Part shown: one piece after another, positions 43,971 to 54,715 of the stretch
Position numbering within the stretch: position 1 is the first letter of the stretch
How the letters are laid out: every line of letters starts with the position of its first letter
From: Diphasiastrum complanatum
Taxonomy: Eukaryota; Streptophyta; Lycopodiopsida; Lycopodiales; Lycopodiaceae
Length of the DNA: 64,000 nucleotides
Direction: 5' to 3'
Assembly: GCA_029204225.1 (NCBI GenBank)
Contig: CM055095.1
Location: forward strand, 62,898,523 to 62,962,522
Position numbers and translations under genes: made by a program
The notes under the pieces: model-generated
What the model was told of the DNA's origin: nothing
The model's database searches: none
Seen by the model: the letters and a program-made list of their open reading frames with translations, nothing else

Positions 43971-46350
43971 TCTCGTGAAGCAAAAAGAGAAGGCGGTCAG
44001 CACAGAAGCCGATGTTCTGCATGACATTCTATCCAGCGACATTGGGGTGGAATATGCTGAATCTGGAGGGAGCCTTAAACCATCTCAGGTCCCAAAGGAG
44101 GTCCTTGAGCAGCAGGCGGCCTTACTTCACCAAGCCCAACAACGCCGACAAGTAGTAGTAGCAGCAGCAAGCAGCTCTGGAATGGCAAGCACTTCTGGCT
44201 CTGATCCTATGGGCATGATTCTGTCCACACAGGCAATCTCCTCTCCATCACTTGCTCTCACACTCCCACCACCACCCCCACCATTTACTACCTCCTCCAC
44301 ACCCTCACTAACTCTCAACACGGGCTTCACTTCCACACTTTCACAAAAGCCCTCCCCTGTACAAATCTCCACCCTACTTGACTCCACAGTCAATGTAGAT
44401 GATTTTGCATTATAATTACTAACTGCATTACCATCAACCATTGTCACCACTAACCCAATCCCACACTCTCCGCCACCTAGTATCTCCCCACCCCTCAATC
44501 CACAATCACCTCCACCTGCCTTTCATACACCTCCGTCTAGCCCTATTCCTGATTTTCCACCATTTAACCCCATGTCATATCCTAACTACACACGCACCCT
44601 CCCTGACATTGGTCCTTGGGAGCTGCTACCCCTTACAGCCCAAAAAGCGGTATGGTTGGTGAATGAACTCCAATACAATATATTCGGCACCCTAGGGGGA
44701 CAACACACTATGCGACAATTCGACGATGGTGCTATGGCGGACCTTTAAAAAGATAAAGCAAGGTTGGTGGAGGAAAACAAACAACAGTAGCTATAGATCC
44801 AGAACCTAACAAATTACAATCAACAACAACAGCAGATGCTACTCCACCTCCAGAACTAGCTCCAACTGAAGGTATCCCACATGCAACAAACCATCGATAC
44901 CTTCAAAGCCAAAAAGGATGAGGCTGTAGCAGATTCACAAGCAGCACATTCCGCTATGAAGGAACAGTTGGAAATGGTGGAGTTCAACGACTTCGCACCA
45001 CCAGCTATTCCTAAGGGAACTGCCATTCTAGTGGTGATTTATCAAACGCTAGCCCAAAAGCTAAAAGCCACGACAGAAAAACACTCAAAATTACAACAAT
45101 CATACATTGCTTCCATCAAGGCCCTCAACCAGCACATAGCCACCCTAGAAGAACGGTTAAAGGCTGCTACCCAGTCGACACCGTCGGTTCATGCAGGGCA
45201 CGCCCAATTTCATGATTCGAAGCACCACTTTGATGGACCAGATGGTGGAGATGGAGCAGGATTTCAACAGCCTCCTCCTGCAACGCAAGGCTCTGCATTT
45301 CAAGGCCAACCCCTGGGGCAAGGAGCTCAAACACCAACCAATCCATCGGGCTCTGGGGGTACCAGCTCCCAATATTTTCTTTCCCTTTCACCGCTTCTAA
45401 CCCCCTCAACACCACTAACCCCACCTTCCTTCCACGACAATTTTCTCCTGAGTCACAAAGAATTGCAGAAGCTAACCCCTCGCCTCCTCTCTCTCCTGAA
45501 CCCGATCCACAAACCGAACACGAGATTGTCTCTAAAGCCCCAATCATCCAGCACAGAATCACACCCATAGAACCAAGCAAGGAGTTGCGCACCTCTCAGG
45601 AGTTTGCAAAGAAGTATCCAACAACGAAAGAGCGAGGTGGCTACATACTGCCAGATTTGGACCAGTGTCAGACACATAAAGCAGCAGTCAAACTCCTGGA
45701 TCCACAACCTCTCTAGAGTCATCAGCTCTTCCTGCAAAGTAAGACCTCAATGGCACGGTATCTCGAAGCTCCCTCCTACATGTGCACCAATCCTTATTAC
45801 TATCCAGTAGCAAGGCGAGAACCGTTTTTTAGCCACCAAGGTCAAGAACAGAATCTTTTGGCCTAAGCTCATAGGCGTGGATACCGGCAACTTAGCCGAA
45901 GACATGGTCACCAATTGTCGAGTATTCTACCAGAAGCATCATGGCAATCTTGATCACGATGTCAGATACTTTGCAGATAATTGTGGCCTGGTGGCATTTC
46001 TGGCAGAACTCAGAGGTTTTTGGGATCGAGGGTTACCCCCAATCGCCCTTGACATCAATAAACTCTTACGCACGCAAGACAACCATATCAACGTTACAAG
46101 GCTCTATTATCACACTGCACTCACTTCCACCCTGCACGTTGATATGGTGGAGCTATGGAAAACCCATAACTTTCTCCAGGGTATGCTCCATTACTAAAAA
46201 CCCATGCCCTTCCTGAACAAATTACGGTGGCAAATGATGGAGGGCATCGACACGACAATCTACCACTCCCGACAGCAACAATCTCGTCTCCAAGAAGCAC
46301 AAAAGATCCAGGACGAAAATGCGTCGATTGGTGTGGGACCACCAATCCAA
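43965..46350 (+). pseudogene. Unassigned 3' coding region of the gypsy element
   Basis: Immediately after the broken integrase, the + strand reads LHDILSSDIGVEYAESGG, a QQAALLHQAQQRRQ helix, a Pro/Ser/Thr-rich stretch (44220-44570), IGPWELLPLTAQKAVWLVNE, a Gln-rich and heptad-patterned segment (44760-45170; KLQQSYIASIKALNQHIATL) and another low-complexity stretch. A compact domain follows at about 45840-46197: FWPKLIGVDTGNLAEDMVTN and LAELRGFWDRGLPPIALDIN. Frames change several times and a few stops are present. I recognise no Pfam family. It could be the extra ORF that some Tat/Athila gypsy elements carry, or captured sequence. Confidence 0.5.
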
Positions 46351-46634
46351 TAAGGAGGGGGATAATGTTAGCAACTGTGCTAACACAGAGAAAAAAATAA
46401 AAAATAATAATAAAACTCCGTGGCATGTGTTTTGTAAGACCACGTATAAGTATCTATCAATAAACTTCAAGCCATGGCATGTGTTTTGTAAGTCCATGAG
46501 TAGAAGCTTAAATAATAATAAAATAGCTTAAACTTGGATCTAGAACTTAGACTTAGGAAACTTAAGATTAGAAATATTTTATCTTAAGTTTTCCTAAGTT
46601 AAAAAATTTAAAGTTGTAAATCCTAAGAAGTTCT

Positions 46635-47306
46635 TGTAAAAATTACAGCAAATAAGGATCCTAAAACACTTGAAATGATGAGGGAAACAATAGATTATGA
46701 TTTCATAAGATTAGCACAAGTTGAACCATCAAAATCCATCAAAAATCTATGCTTGAACCTCACTAAATGGCCCAAATCCTTGAAGAAGGCTTCACACGTG
46801 TGAAAGTACGGCCTTCCACAGTCTGAGTACTGTACACCAGACCTACATTCAATCCTATAATCATTAGTAATCACAAGTACTCAAACAATTATGAACATAG
46901 AGAGCAATTGCATCATTATGAGAGAAAAATCATGAAATTGCTTGATTGATTTTGGTGAGATAACATCACCTATATATACATGATCCATCACGGTTTTGGG
47001 CAGGTATGAGTAGCCCTAAACCTATCCCTAATGCTAATTTTGGTGGATCTTTCATCCCGAGTTGGAATCTTGGAGATCCCTCAACAATGCAAAAATTACC
47101 AAAAATAGCTCCTATTTTTTCTCCCTTGTATCTAAGCATAATTTGGACTCATTCCAAAGGTTCTAACACTTAGGTCTACTTGAGAACATCCTTATGAATG
47201 GAATCCTATGCTAGTTGGCACGTGTGACAAGCCACATCATGACCATCTAACTATTTACAAGTCATATGACCAAAACTAGTCAAGCTAGAATTGTGAATTT
47301 TTAACA
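46635..47306 (-). repeat. 3' LTR of copia E
   Basis: 672 bp with ends TGTAAAAAT...TTTTTAACA on the + strand. Contains CACACGTGTG at 46793. Confidence 0.92.
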
Positions 47307-47320
47307 CTCCTCTTCACTAT

Positions 47321-48517
47321 CTAGCTTGGTTCAATCGTTGCTTTACTAATCACTCCAAGTGATGATCTGAACTTCATAAAAGGTGTCTTTTGAAGTGGTT
47401 TAGTAAGTAGATCAGCTACACATTCATTGCTTGGAACATGCTCCAAAGCAATCTCCTTGGCTTGCACCATTTCTCTCACAAAGTGATGGCATATCTCAAT
47501 GTGCTTAGATCTTGCATGGAAGATTGGGTTAGATGCAAGGTGTTGGGCTGATATATTGTCATTGTAGATGATTTGTGCCTCCTCTGAATCCATGATCTTT
47601 AGTTCCACCAATAATCTCTTGATCCAAAGTACCTCCTTTGTAGTGGTTGTCAAAGCTTTGTACTCGGCCTCGGTTGAAGATAGAGATATAGTTTCTTGAT
47701 TTTTTGAAAGCCGTGAAACCACACCTTCTCCTATGAAAGTTGAATAGGAACTTGTTGATTTCCTATCCCTCTTGTCCCCTGCAAAATCTGAATCACTAAA
47801 TGCATGAAGGTTAATCACATCTCCTCTATATAGAATCCCAAAATCCAATGTACCCGAGATGTATCTTAGAATCCTCTTAGCCTTTTTCCAATGGATATTC
47901 AATGGCTTTTGCATGGATTGGCTCAACCTACATACACTAAAGCTAGGATCTGGTCTAGTTATAGTGATCCACATTAAGGAACCTATAAGTTGCCTAAACA
48001 AAGTGATGTCCATGAAGGATCTTTCATCATCTTCATTTGGCACTTTTACATCTTGCTCCATTGGTGTGTCAACACTTTTGCATACTTCCAACTTAAACTT
48101 CTTCAAAAGACTTTGAGCATAGTTTACTTGACTTATAAAGATAAAATCAGACCCTCTAAGTACTTCTATGCCTAAGATGAAGTGAAGACACCCTAGATCT
48201 ACCATCTTGAACTCTAAGGATAGATCTATCTTGATTTTTTCAATACCATCAACACTATTTCCACTAATGATGATGTCATCTACATAAATGAGTAAAAGTA
48301 CAATACCAACATCATCAAACTTAATGTAAAGAGTAGGATCATATTCACTTTGAACAAAAGAAAGTGAAATAAGATAGCAATGTAGTCTTGAATTCCAAGA
48401 TCTTGAGGCTTGCTTCAAGCCATAGATGCTTCTTTGGAGATGGCATACTTTGTTCTCCATTCCATGCTTGATGAACCCTTGTGGCTGCTCCATATAGACC
48501 CTCTTCCAAAAAACCAT
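47321..48517 (-). pseudogene. pol: Copia E reverse transcriptase (second half) and RNase H
   Basis: 398 open codons: VYMEQPQGFIKHG, SIYGLKQASRSWNSRL, the catalytic LLLIYVDDIIISG, LGIEVLRG, WITITRPDPSFSV, then RNase H with FSDSDFAGDKRDRKSTSSY, TISLSSTEAEYKALTTTTK, NDNISAQHLASNPIFHARSK and CVADLLTKPLQK. It is separated from the first half only by a small indel near 48505, where both frames share FLNGFLEE. Confidence 0.93.
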
Positions 48518-49406
48518 TTAAGAAAGCATTAGAGACATCCATTTGACATAGAATCCATTTAAAATGTGATGCAAGTGCAATGATTAGTCTTATTGTGACC
48601 ATCTTGGCCACGGGTGCAAAAGTTTCCTCATAGTCTATCCCTCTCTCTTGAGCATAACCTTTTGCAACTAATCTTGCTTTATGTTTGTTAACACTCCCAT
48701 TTGCATTCAACTTAAGCTTGAAGACCCACTTGCATCCTATTACATTCCTTTGAGGTCTCTCAACAAGCAACCAAGTTTCATTCTCAATCAAGGCATCATA
48801 CTCATCCAACATAGCTTTATACCATTCTTTGGAGTTCAATGCATCTTCAACATTAGACGGTTCTTCAAAACTAGATAAAGCATAAGAAGTGGATGAGATA
48901 CCCTCAACTTGTTGTCCTTTGCCTTGATATGTGAGCCTTGATGGCTCCACTTTTGCCCTTGAAGATCTCCTTGGTGTGATAGGTGGGTTTGGTGCTTGCT
49001 CCTCCATGAGCTCCTCCTCAAAACCAAGATCTTGCTCCTCGGCCATCTTCTTCTTGATTGTTGGAGCACTTGAGCCTTCTTCAAGCATATGCATATGATG
49101 TTCATCAAAGATGACATCCCTTGAAACAACAAATTTGTTCAAGGATGGGAGATAGACTTTGTAGCCCTTGCTTGAGCTTGCATATCCAAGCATGATCCCT
49201 CTTGTGGAAGATGGATCCTCCTTGGTTCTTGTTTCCAATGGCACATGCACATAACATATACACCCAAAAACTTTCAAGTGATTAAGATTGGGTTTCTTTC
49301 CATACAACATCTCATAAGGAGTTTTGCCTTCAATTGCTTTGCAAGACACCCTATTCATCAAGTAGTTTGCACATACAAGAGACTCACCCCAAAAGGCTTT
49401 GGGCAA
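48345..49406 (-). pseudogene. pol: Copia E integrase C-terminus and reverse transcriptase first half
   Basis: Open frame with LPKAFWGESLVCANYL, the integrase tail TPYEMLYGKKPNLNHLKVFG and MLGYASSSKGYKVY, an acidic linker, then reverse transcriptase: EWYKAMLDEYDALIENETW, VIGCKWVFKLKLNANGS, KARLVAKGYAQ, MDVSNAFLNGFLEEG. The last 40 or so codons are out of frame and meaningless. Confidence 0.92.
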
Positions 49407-49420
49407 ACAAGCATCTAATC

Positions 49421-50581
49421 TTAAAGCTTAGAACATTCACATGATGTTCTATTCCTTCTTTCAGCAACTCCATTTTGTTGAGGAGTGTAAGGACAAGAAG
49501 TCTCTTTCTTGATCTCTTCCTCCTCACAAAAGGCCTTGAACTCATTGGAGATGAATTCTCCACCATTGTCACTTCTAAGAATCTTGATGCTATGATTATG
49601 ATGCTTTTCCACAAACAACTTGAACTTTACAAAAGTATCAAATACTTGAGACTTGAAGGAAAGTAAGAACACCCAACAATATCTTGAGTAGTCATCAATG
49701 AAGGTTAAAAACATGGATGAACCTCCATTAGATTTGGTGCTAGCAATGTGCACATCCGAGTGTATGAGTTCAAGAGGATGAGATGACTTTGTGATGGAGT
49801 TAGGAAATACCTTCTTATGTGCCTTGGATAAGGCACAAGCTTCACAAACCTTGTCTTCCTTCCCAATAGACCTTGGTAGGCCTAAAGCATACTCCTCCTT
49901 GATCATAGCCTCCATGGAACCCGAGTTGACATGTCCAAGTCTTTTGTGCCATAAAGTAAAGGTAGATATCTTGCTCTTCTCGGCCAACATGACAACATTA
50001 GTATCCACAAATGCATCCAACTTATAAAGTTTGCCAAGTCTAGTGCCCTTAGCCACTATCTTACCCTTCTTCTTGATGAAACATTCATTTGAAGCAAATT
50101 CAACATTGAAACCATTGTCTACCATTTGGCCAACACTTAGTAGATTCTTTGTTATTGTAGGAATGTACAAAACACCTTCTATGTTGATCTTTTTGGAAGA
50201 TCCTAAGCAAAGGGGAATGCTACCAACTCCTTCAATCTTACAAGCTTCATCATTTGCTGTATAGATAGACTTTATAGGTCCATCATAAGATAAGAGATAA
50301 GAGAAAAACTCCCTTTTACTAGTCATGTGTGAACTAGCACCCGAGTCAATCCACCAAGGATCTTCTCCTTTGAAGCTTGTTGAAGAAAATATGGACATCA
50401 TGAGAGAGTCCTCATATGAACTCTCTTCCTCCTCCTCTTTGCTCATGTTGGCTTGGCTTTGATCTTGCTTCATCTTGAAGCATTCCGAGGCATAATGCCC
50501 CATCTTGCTACAATAGTAGCACTTCACCTTTGATTTGTCCTTCTTGACTTTGGTGGTTGATGGAGATGCCTTTGGGGGTAC
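49421..50581 (-). pseudogene. pol: Copia E zinc knuckle, protease and integrase core
   Basis: In frame with gag across the TAA at 50582-50584. Shows KCYYCSKMGHYASECF, protease WWIDSGASSHM, integrase LWHKRLGHVN ... CEACALSKAHKKVF, core LIHSDVHIAS, LRSDNGGEFIS and PQQNGVAERRNRT with all three catalytic positions present. A frameshift near 49421 breaks it from the C-terminal part. Confidence 0.93.
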
Positions 50582-51286
50582 TTATTGATCCTCAAGCTTT
50601 GTAGACTTCTTGAATGTTGATCCTTTGCCTTTGGACTTGCCTTTGCCTTTGGTGAAGAGAGCTTGGTCATCTCCACCTTGGATGGAAAGCCTATCCATCC
50701 TCTCTTGCATTTGGCTCCTTCTTGACTCCTCGGCCATGAGTGTGCCTTGGAGTTCTTCAAGTATGGGTAGCTTAACCATAATTGCATATCCCTGAACCAA
50801 ATTGTCAAATTCAAAGCTTAGTCCATTCAATATGAGTTGAACAAGCTCTTCATCCTTGATAGGGTCACCTATAAAGGCTAGCTCTTTGTTCAATTCCTTT
50901 ACTCTTAGGACAAAAGTATGTGCACTCTCTCCTTTCTTTTGATAGCTTCTATAGATTTGATTCTTCAAAGCTAACATTCTAGTTTGGTTCTTGGATTCAT
51001 AGACCTTTTGCAAAGTCTCCCAAGCATCTTGAGCTGAAGTGCAATCTCCTACCTCTCTTAAGAGTTCATTTGCAACATTCATTTTTATGCAATGTAGTGC
51101 AACATTGCACCTCTTGATGTATTTGGCTTTTTCTTGAGGATGAATAGGTTCACCCTCATTACCATTTACAATTTCCATCAGATCTTGCATGATCATGATG
51201 GATTCCATTCTAACTTTCCATATGGAATAGTTAGTTTTGTTGAGCCTTTCATTAGTATCCAAAAGATATGCATTTATAGATGTCAT
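50582..51286 (-). CDS. gag: Copia E Gag, capsid part
   Basis: 234 residues from MTSINAYLLDTNERL. It shows KTNYSIWKVRMESIMIMQDL, VALHCIKMNVANELLREVG, AQDAWETLQKVYESKNQTRM, HTFVLRVKELNKELAFIG and FDNLVQGYA, and a Lys-rich tail KGKGKSKGKG. It ends at CAA TAA, the same place as in copia A, but here the downstream frame is the same. Confidence 0.92.
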   Translation of the reverse strand: MTSINAYLLDTNERLNKTNYSIWKVRMESIMIMQDLMEIVNGNEGEPIHPQEKAKYIKRCNVALHCIKMNVANELLREVGDCTSAQDAWETLQKVYESKNQTRMLALKNQIYRSYQKKGESAHTFVLRVKELNKELAFIGDPIKDEELVQLILNGLSFEFDNLVQGYAIMVKLPILEELQGTLMAEESRRSQMQERMDRLSIQGGDDQALFTKGKGKSKGKGSTFKKSTKLEDQ

Positions 51287-52086
51287 CTAGTCTCCTAATC
51301 AAGGACTTGACACAAATGAAGGTTACTTCTATTGATTTGATTGAAGGTCTACCTTATCCCACTTCTTAGGGACCTGAAAAGATCAGTAATAGACTTCCTA
51401 TAAAGATCTAAGAATGATCTCTAACAAAATCAAATCATAGAATACTAGAAACAATGCACTTGCTTGATTGAAGTAGACAATACTAGTAGAATTGCCCCTC
51501 TTTCTATAAAGAACATTAAAGCTTTCAAATGATCTGATCAAGAGTGAATTTCAGCAACCTAATATACTTCCAAAATCACTTATAAAAGATCTAAATGGAA
51601 CTTAATGAGGATGCAACACAATCTACTATCCAATCACAAACAAAAAATGATCAAAATTGATGAAAAATTGATCTAATTTGGTGCATAAGTCAAGCAATGG
51701 TTAGACTGAACCTAAATCACTTTAGGAGGTGTCTACAACACCTTAGAACAGCCTTGAAGAGTCCCCAAAACTCTGATCTTCCCTCTCCTTGAATGCTAGA
51801 AAGCCTCCTCTATGAAATCACCTCCAAAACTCGCTTAGAAATCAATGCTTGGAGCAAGCAAAACTTGCTATCTTGGTAATGTGAATTGAATTCAACTTTG
51901 CCTCTGGTTTTAGACACCTAAACACCTGCAAATGAAGTCACACAACACCAATCTCCAATGTATTTGACTCACTTTGAGTTCTAGAATCAATACTAGATGC
52001 TAAGATCCAATCTACACAAGATTTAGATCAAAAATTGTGATCAAATTGAATGAAAACCAAGGATTTAGCTCATTTCAGCCTTTAGG
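51287..52086 (-). other. Copia E untranslated leader
   Basis: 800 bp of AT-rich sequence between the primer-binding site and gag; no coding potential recognised. Confidence 0.75.
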
Positions 52087-52097
52087 CTCTGATACCA

Positions 52098-52759
52098 AGG
52101 ATCCTAAATCACTTGAAATGATGAGGGAAACAATAGATTATGATTTCATAAGATTAGCACAAGTTGAACCATCAAAATCCATCAAAAATCTATGCTTGAA
52201 CCTCACTAAATGGCCCAAATCCTTGAAGAAGGCTTCACACGTGTGAAAGTACGGCCTCCCACAGTCTGAGTACTGTACACCAGACCTACATTCAATCCTA
52301 TAATCATTAGTAATCACAAGTACTCAAACAATTATGAACATAGAGAGCAATTGCATCATTATGAGAGAAAAATCATGAAATTGCTTGATTGATTTTGGTG
52401 AGATAACATCACCTATATATACACGATCCATCACGGTTTTGGGCAGGTATGAGTAGCCCTAAACCTATCCCTAATGCTAATTTTGGTGGATCTTTCATCC
52501 CTACCAAGTTAGGGTTGGAATCTTGGAGATCCCTCAACAATGCAAAAATTACCAAAAATAGCTCCTATTTTTTCTCCCTTGTATCTAAGCATAATTTGGA
52601 CTCATTCCAAAGGTTCTAACACTTAGGTCTACTTGAGAACATCCTTATGAATGGAATCCTATGCTATTTGGCACGTGTGACAAGCCACATCATGACCATC
52701 TAACTATTTACAAGTCATATGACCAAAACTAGTCAAGCTAGAATTGTGAATTTTTAACA
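52098..52759 (-). repeat. 5' LTR of copia E
   Basis: Closely similar to the left LTR but lacking the last 22 or so bp (element orientation), so the primer-binding site directly follows GGATCCT. Contains CACACGTGTG at 52236. Confidence 0.92.
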
Positions 52760-53320
52760 GTTCTTGAAAGGCTAGAAACAGATTAGTCCCATAAGTTAGT
52801 AGACACTTATGGAAGATCCTCCTTGCCATAAAAGGAGAGGTATTTTCATTGTAACCAACACTTTTGAGATTAAGCTATCTTGCCCTCTATTTTGGAGAAT
52901 TATCATTCTATGTCATTTGTGCTCCCTTTGGAAAGGTGCATAGCTTGAGGGAAGGTGCTCCGGCCTCCTCTTGCCTCTTTGTCATCGGTTTATTGTGGCA
53001 TGTTCTTTATTGCTTATTTACTTAATATTATCTGCAATATCATTTTATTACCCTTTGGGTGTTAAGTAGAATTTAGATTAATCACCTTGCTAGTTGGGTA
53101 AGCCTTAGCAAGGGTTTGTATTTTGTCACCTTAGATAGTTTCATTCCCGTTTTGAGCACTAGTTGGGTAAGCCTTAGTGCTTCCGTCATTACTTCTTATT
53201 TTTGCATTTCTGTTTGAAACTTGGTAGAAACTTAAAAAGTGGACGAATCTCTACATCCCTATACTACACCTGTAAGTAGATCTAGCCACCGCACACACTA
53301 GAAATACTTCCAACATCCAT

Positions 53321-54097
53321 CAAGAAAGTCGAAGTAGTGCTCGAGATCAAAGTCCAATTTCTGGAGAGCTTGAGTATGTAGGAACCATACAAGCCATATA
53401 TGAGGTGTGTTTCGGTGAAATGGGTAAATATTTGTTGTTTGACGTGAAATGGTTCAAAATCAACTATAGAGGATCAAATACAACTGTAAAAAAAGATCGT
53501 AGTGGATTTTTTGCTATCGATTCAACCAAGACATTAAGCATGGAATTTTCAGACACATTGGTGTTGCCTCGTCATTGTGAACAGGTGTGCATGAATTTCA
53601 CATTTCTTTTTCTTTTTGTCAATTGTGATCAATGTTATATTAATCATCTACACTACTTTTTTATTACATCTATCTATTGTGAATTAAAATGTGAGCATAA
53701 AAAATATCTAATCCTAACATTGCTAAATGTGCAAGTATTTTTTCAACCAGATCAACTAAACAAAGATTGGTGATATGTTGTTCAAATTAAGCCACGCTCA
53801 AGACATGTATTCGAAAATGCATATGTTGAGAATGAAATGCAAGATCTAAATTTGGACAACACAAGTATATATGATGAAGATGTACATATACCTTTAAGTT
53901 TTATAAATATTGAAAATCCGAGAATTGATTCTCATGATTCCGACAACTCAGATGATGAAGAGGACAACAATGATTCTTTGCATGAGGACAATATTGAGAG
54001 AGGTTTTGATTTCGATAGTGATGATGAAAATCATCTTAGCGAAGATGAGTTGCAAGATGTATTGGCTGATAAATTTGAATCTTGCGATGATGAATAA
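53321..54097 (+). pseudogene. CACTA transposase, DUF4216 exons and acidic C-terminus
   Basis: Continues the exon broken at 37317: QESRSSARDQSPISGELEYV, then the DUF4216 pattern KYLLFDVKWFKINYRG and KKDRSGFFAIDSTKTL, donor after 53585. The next exon reads VFFQPDQLNKDW, a TGA where relatives have a sense codon, then YVVQIKPRSRHVFE and an acidic tail rich in Asp and Glu (53930-54097). Confidence 0.85.
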
Positions 54098-54715
54098 AGT
54101 TTGTACATGTCACAAATAATTTTGTCATAAAATGATCCATTGTGGTCAATATATATTGTTTTCAAATTAAAATTATTATATTTTTCTACGATGTTGCATT
54201 TCTAAAGTTTCATTTCAAACGCATCTCGCAATCACTTAGAATTAGAAAAAATTATCAATATTAATAGATGTGTGAACTAATTCAAAGATATATGTGTTAA
54301 TTATTTATATATTATAATTAAAAAACATTTCTTTGAGATAATAATACACTTTGCCACAATATTGTTCAACTATTCATTGATCTTTGCAAACACACAAAGG
54401 TGTATAACATTGCAATTTTTTTATCAACAAATTAGCTTAACAAGCTACCACACGGCTCTCAAATGTAAGGTACTTAGCATCCTTTCACATGCATTCTAAG
54501 CTCACGCTTATATTTTTACCCATCAATACCATATTGAAAAAATTGTCAAATTTTGATTAAATTTTTTTTTCAATATAGAAACACATCATAATGTCTATAA
54601 ATACATAAGATAGCATGTAATATTCAACTGATAATAACTTTAATTCGTCAAAGTATAATAATTTGAGATAATGATCATTTCATTTTCAGTCCACATTTTA
54701 TTATAAGTATACACT
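54098..54715. other. AT-rich non-coding end of the CACTA element
   Basis: No coding potential. It lies between the transposase stop and the resumption of copia C integrase (near 54716). The right CACTA terminus should be here but no inverted match to the left end at 33239 was found. Confidence 0.5.

Larger units (their letters stand above)
46635..52759 (-). mobile_element. Ty1/copia retrotransposon copia E, near full length
   Basis: 6.1 kb; target duplication GTTCT at 46630-46634 and 52760-52764. The 3' LTR is 46635-47306; the 5' LTR is 52098-52759. Primer-binding site complement CTCTGATACCA is at 52087-52097; the purine tract GTGAAGAGGAG abuts 47307. All copia domains are present in order. 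It is disabled by an in-frame TAA after gag and two frameshifts (about 49420 and 48505). Confidence 0.95.
37318..53315 (+). mobile_element. Ty3/gypsy retrotransposon with an unusual 3' region
   Basis: LTRs at 37318-38140 (823 bp) and 46366-53315 (split by copia E); target duplication TCCAT at 37313-37317 and 53316-53320. A primer-binding site TGGTGCCGTTGCC follows the left LTR and a purine tract AAGGAGGGGG precedes the right one. Order on the + strand: gag with zinc knuckles, protease, reverse transcriptase, RNase H, integrase start, then 2.4 kb of non-pol coding-like sequence. Length without copia E is about 9.9 kb. Several stops and frameshifts make it inactive. Confidence 0.93.
46366..53315 (+). 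repeat. 3' LTR of the gypsy element, split by copia E
   Basis: 46366-46634 plus 52760-53315. Both parts align with the left LTR. The TCCAT duplication follows at 53316. Confidence 0.93.
33239..54715 (+). mobile_element. CACTA (En/Spm) transposon, interrupted by a gypsy element
   Basis: It is inserted in copia C pol: the left junction is at 33238/33239 and the right one lies between 54100 and about 54715. On the + strand it carries a SET-like gene and a multi-exon TNP2-type transposase. Non-coding ends contain repeats of CGGCTA/GCCGA near 33240-33480. Canonical CACTA termini and a 3-bp duplication could not be identified, so the ends are approximate and the right end may be lost. Confidence 0.7.

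Noticed and set aside
44127-45592. Open minus-strand frames in the gypsy 3' region
   Set aside because: They mirror the low-complexity Pro/Ser/Gln-rich + strand coding sequence.
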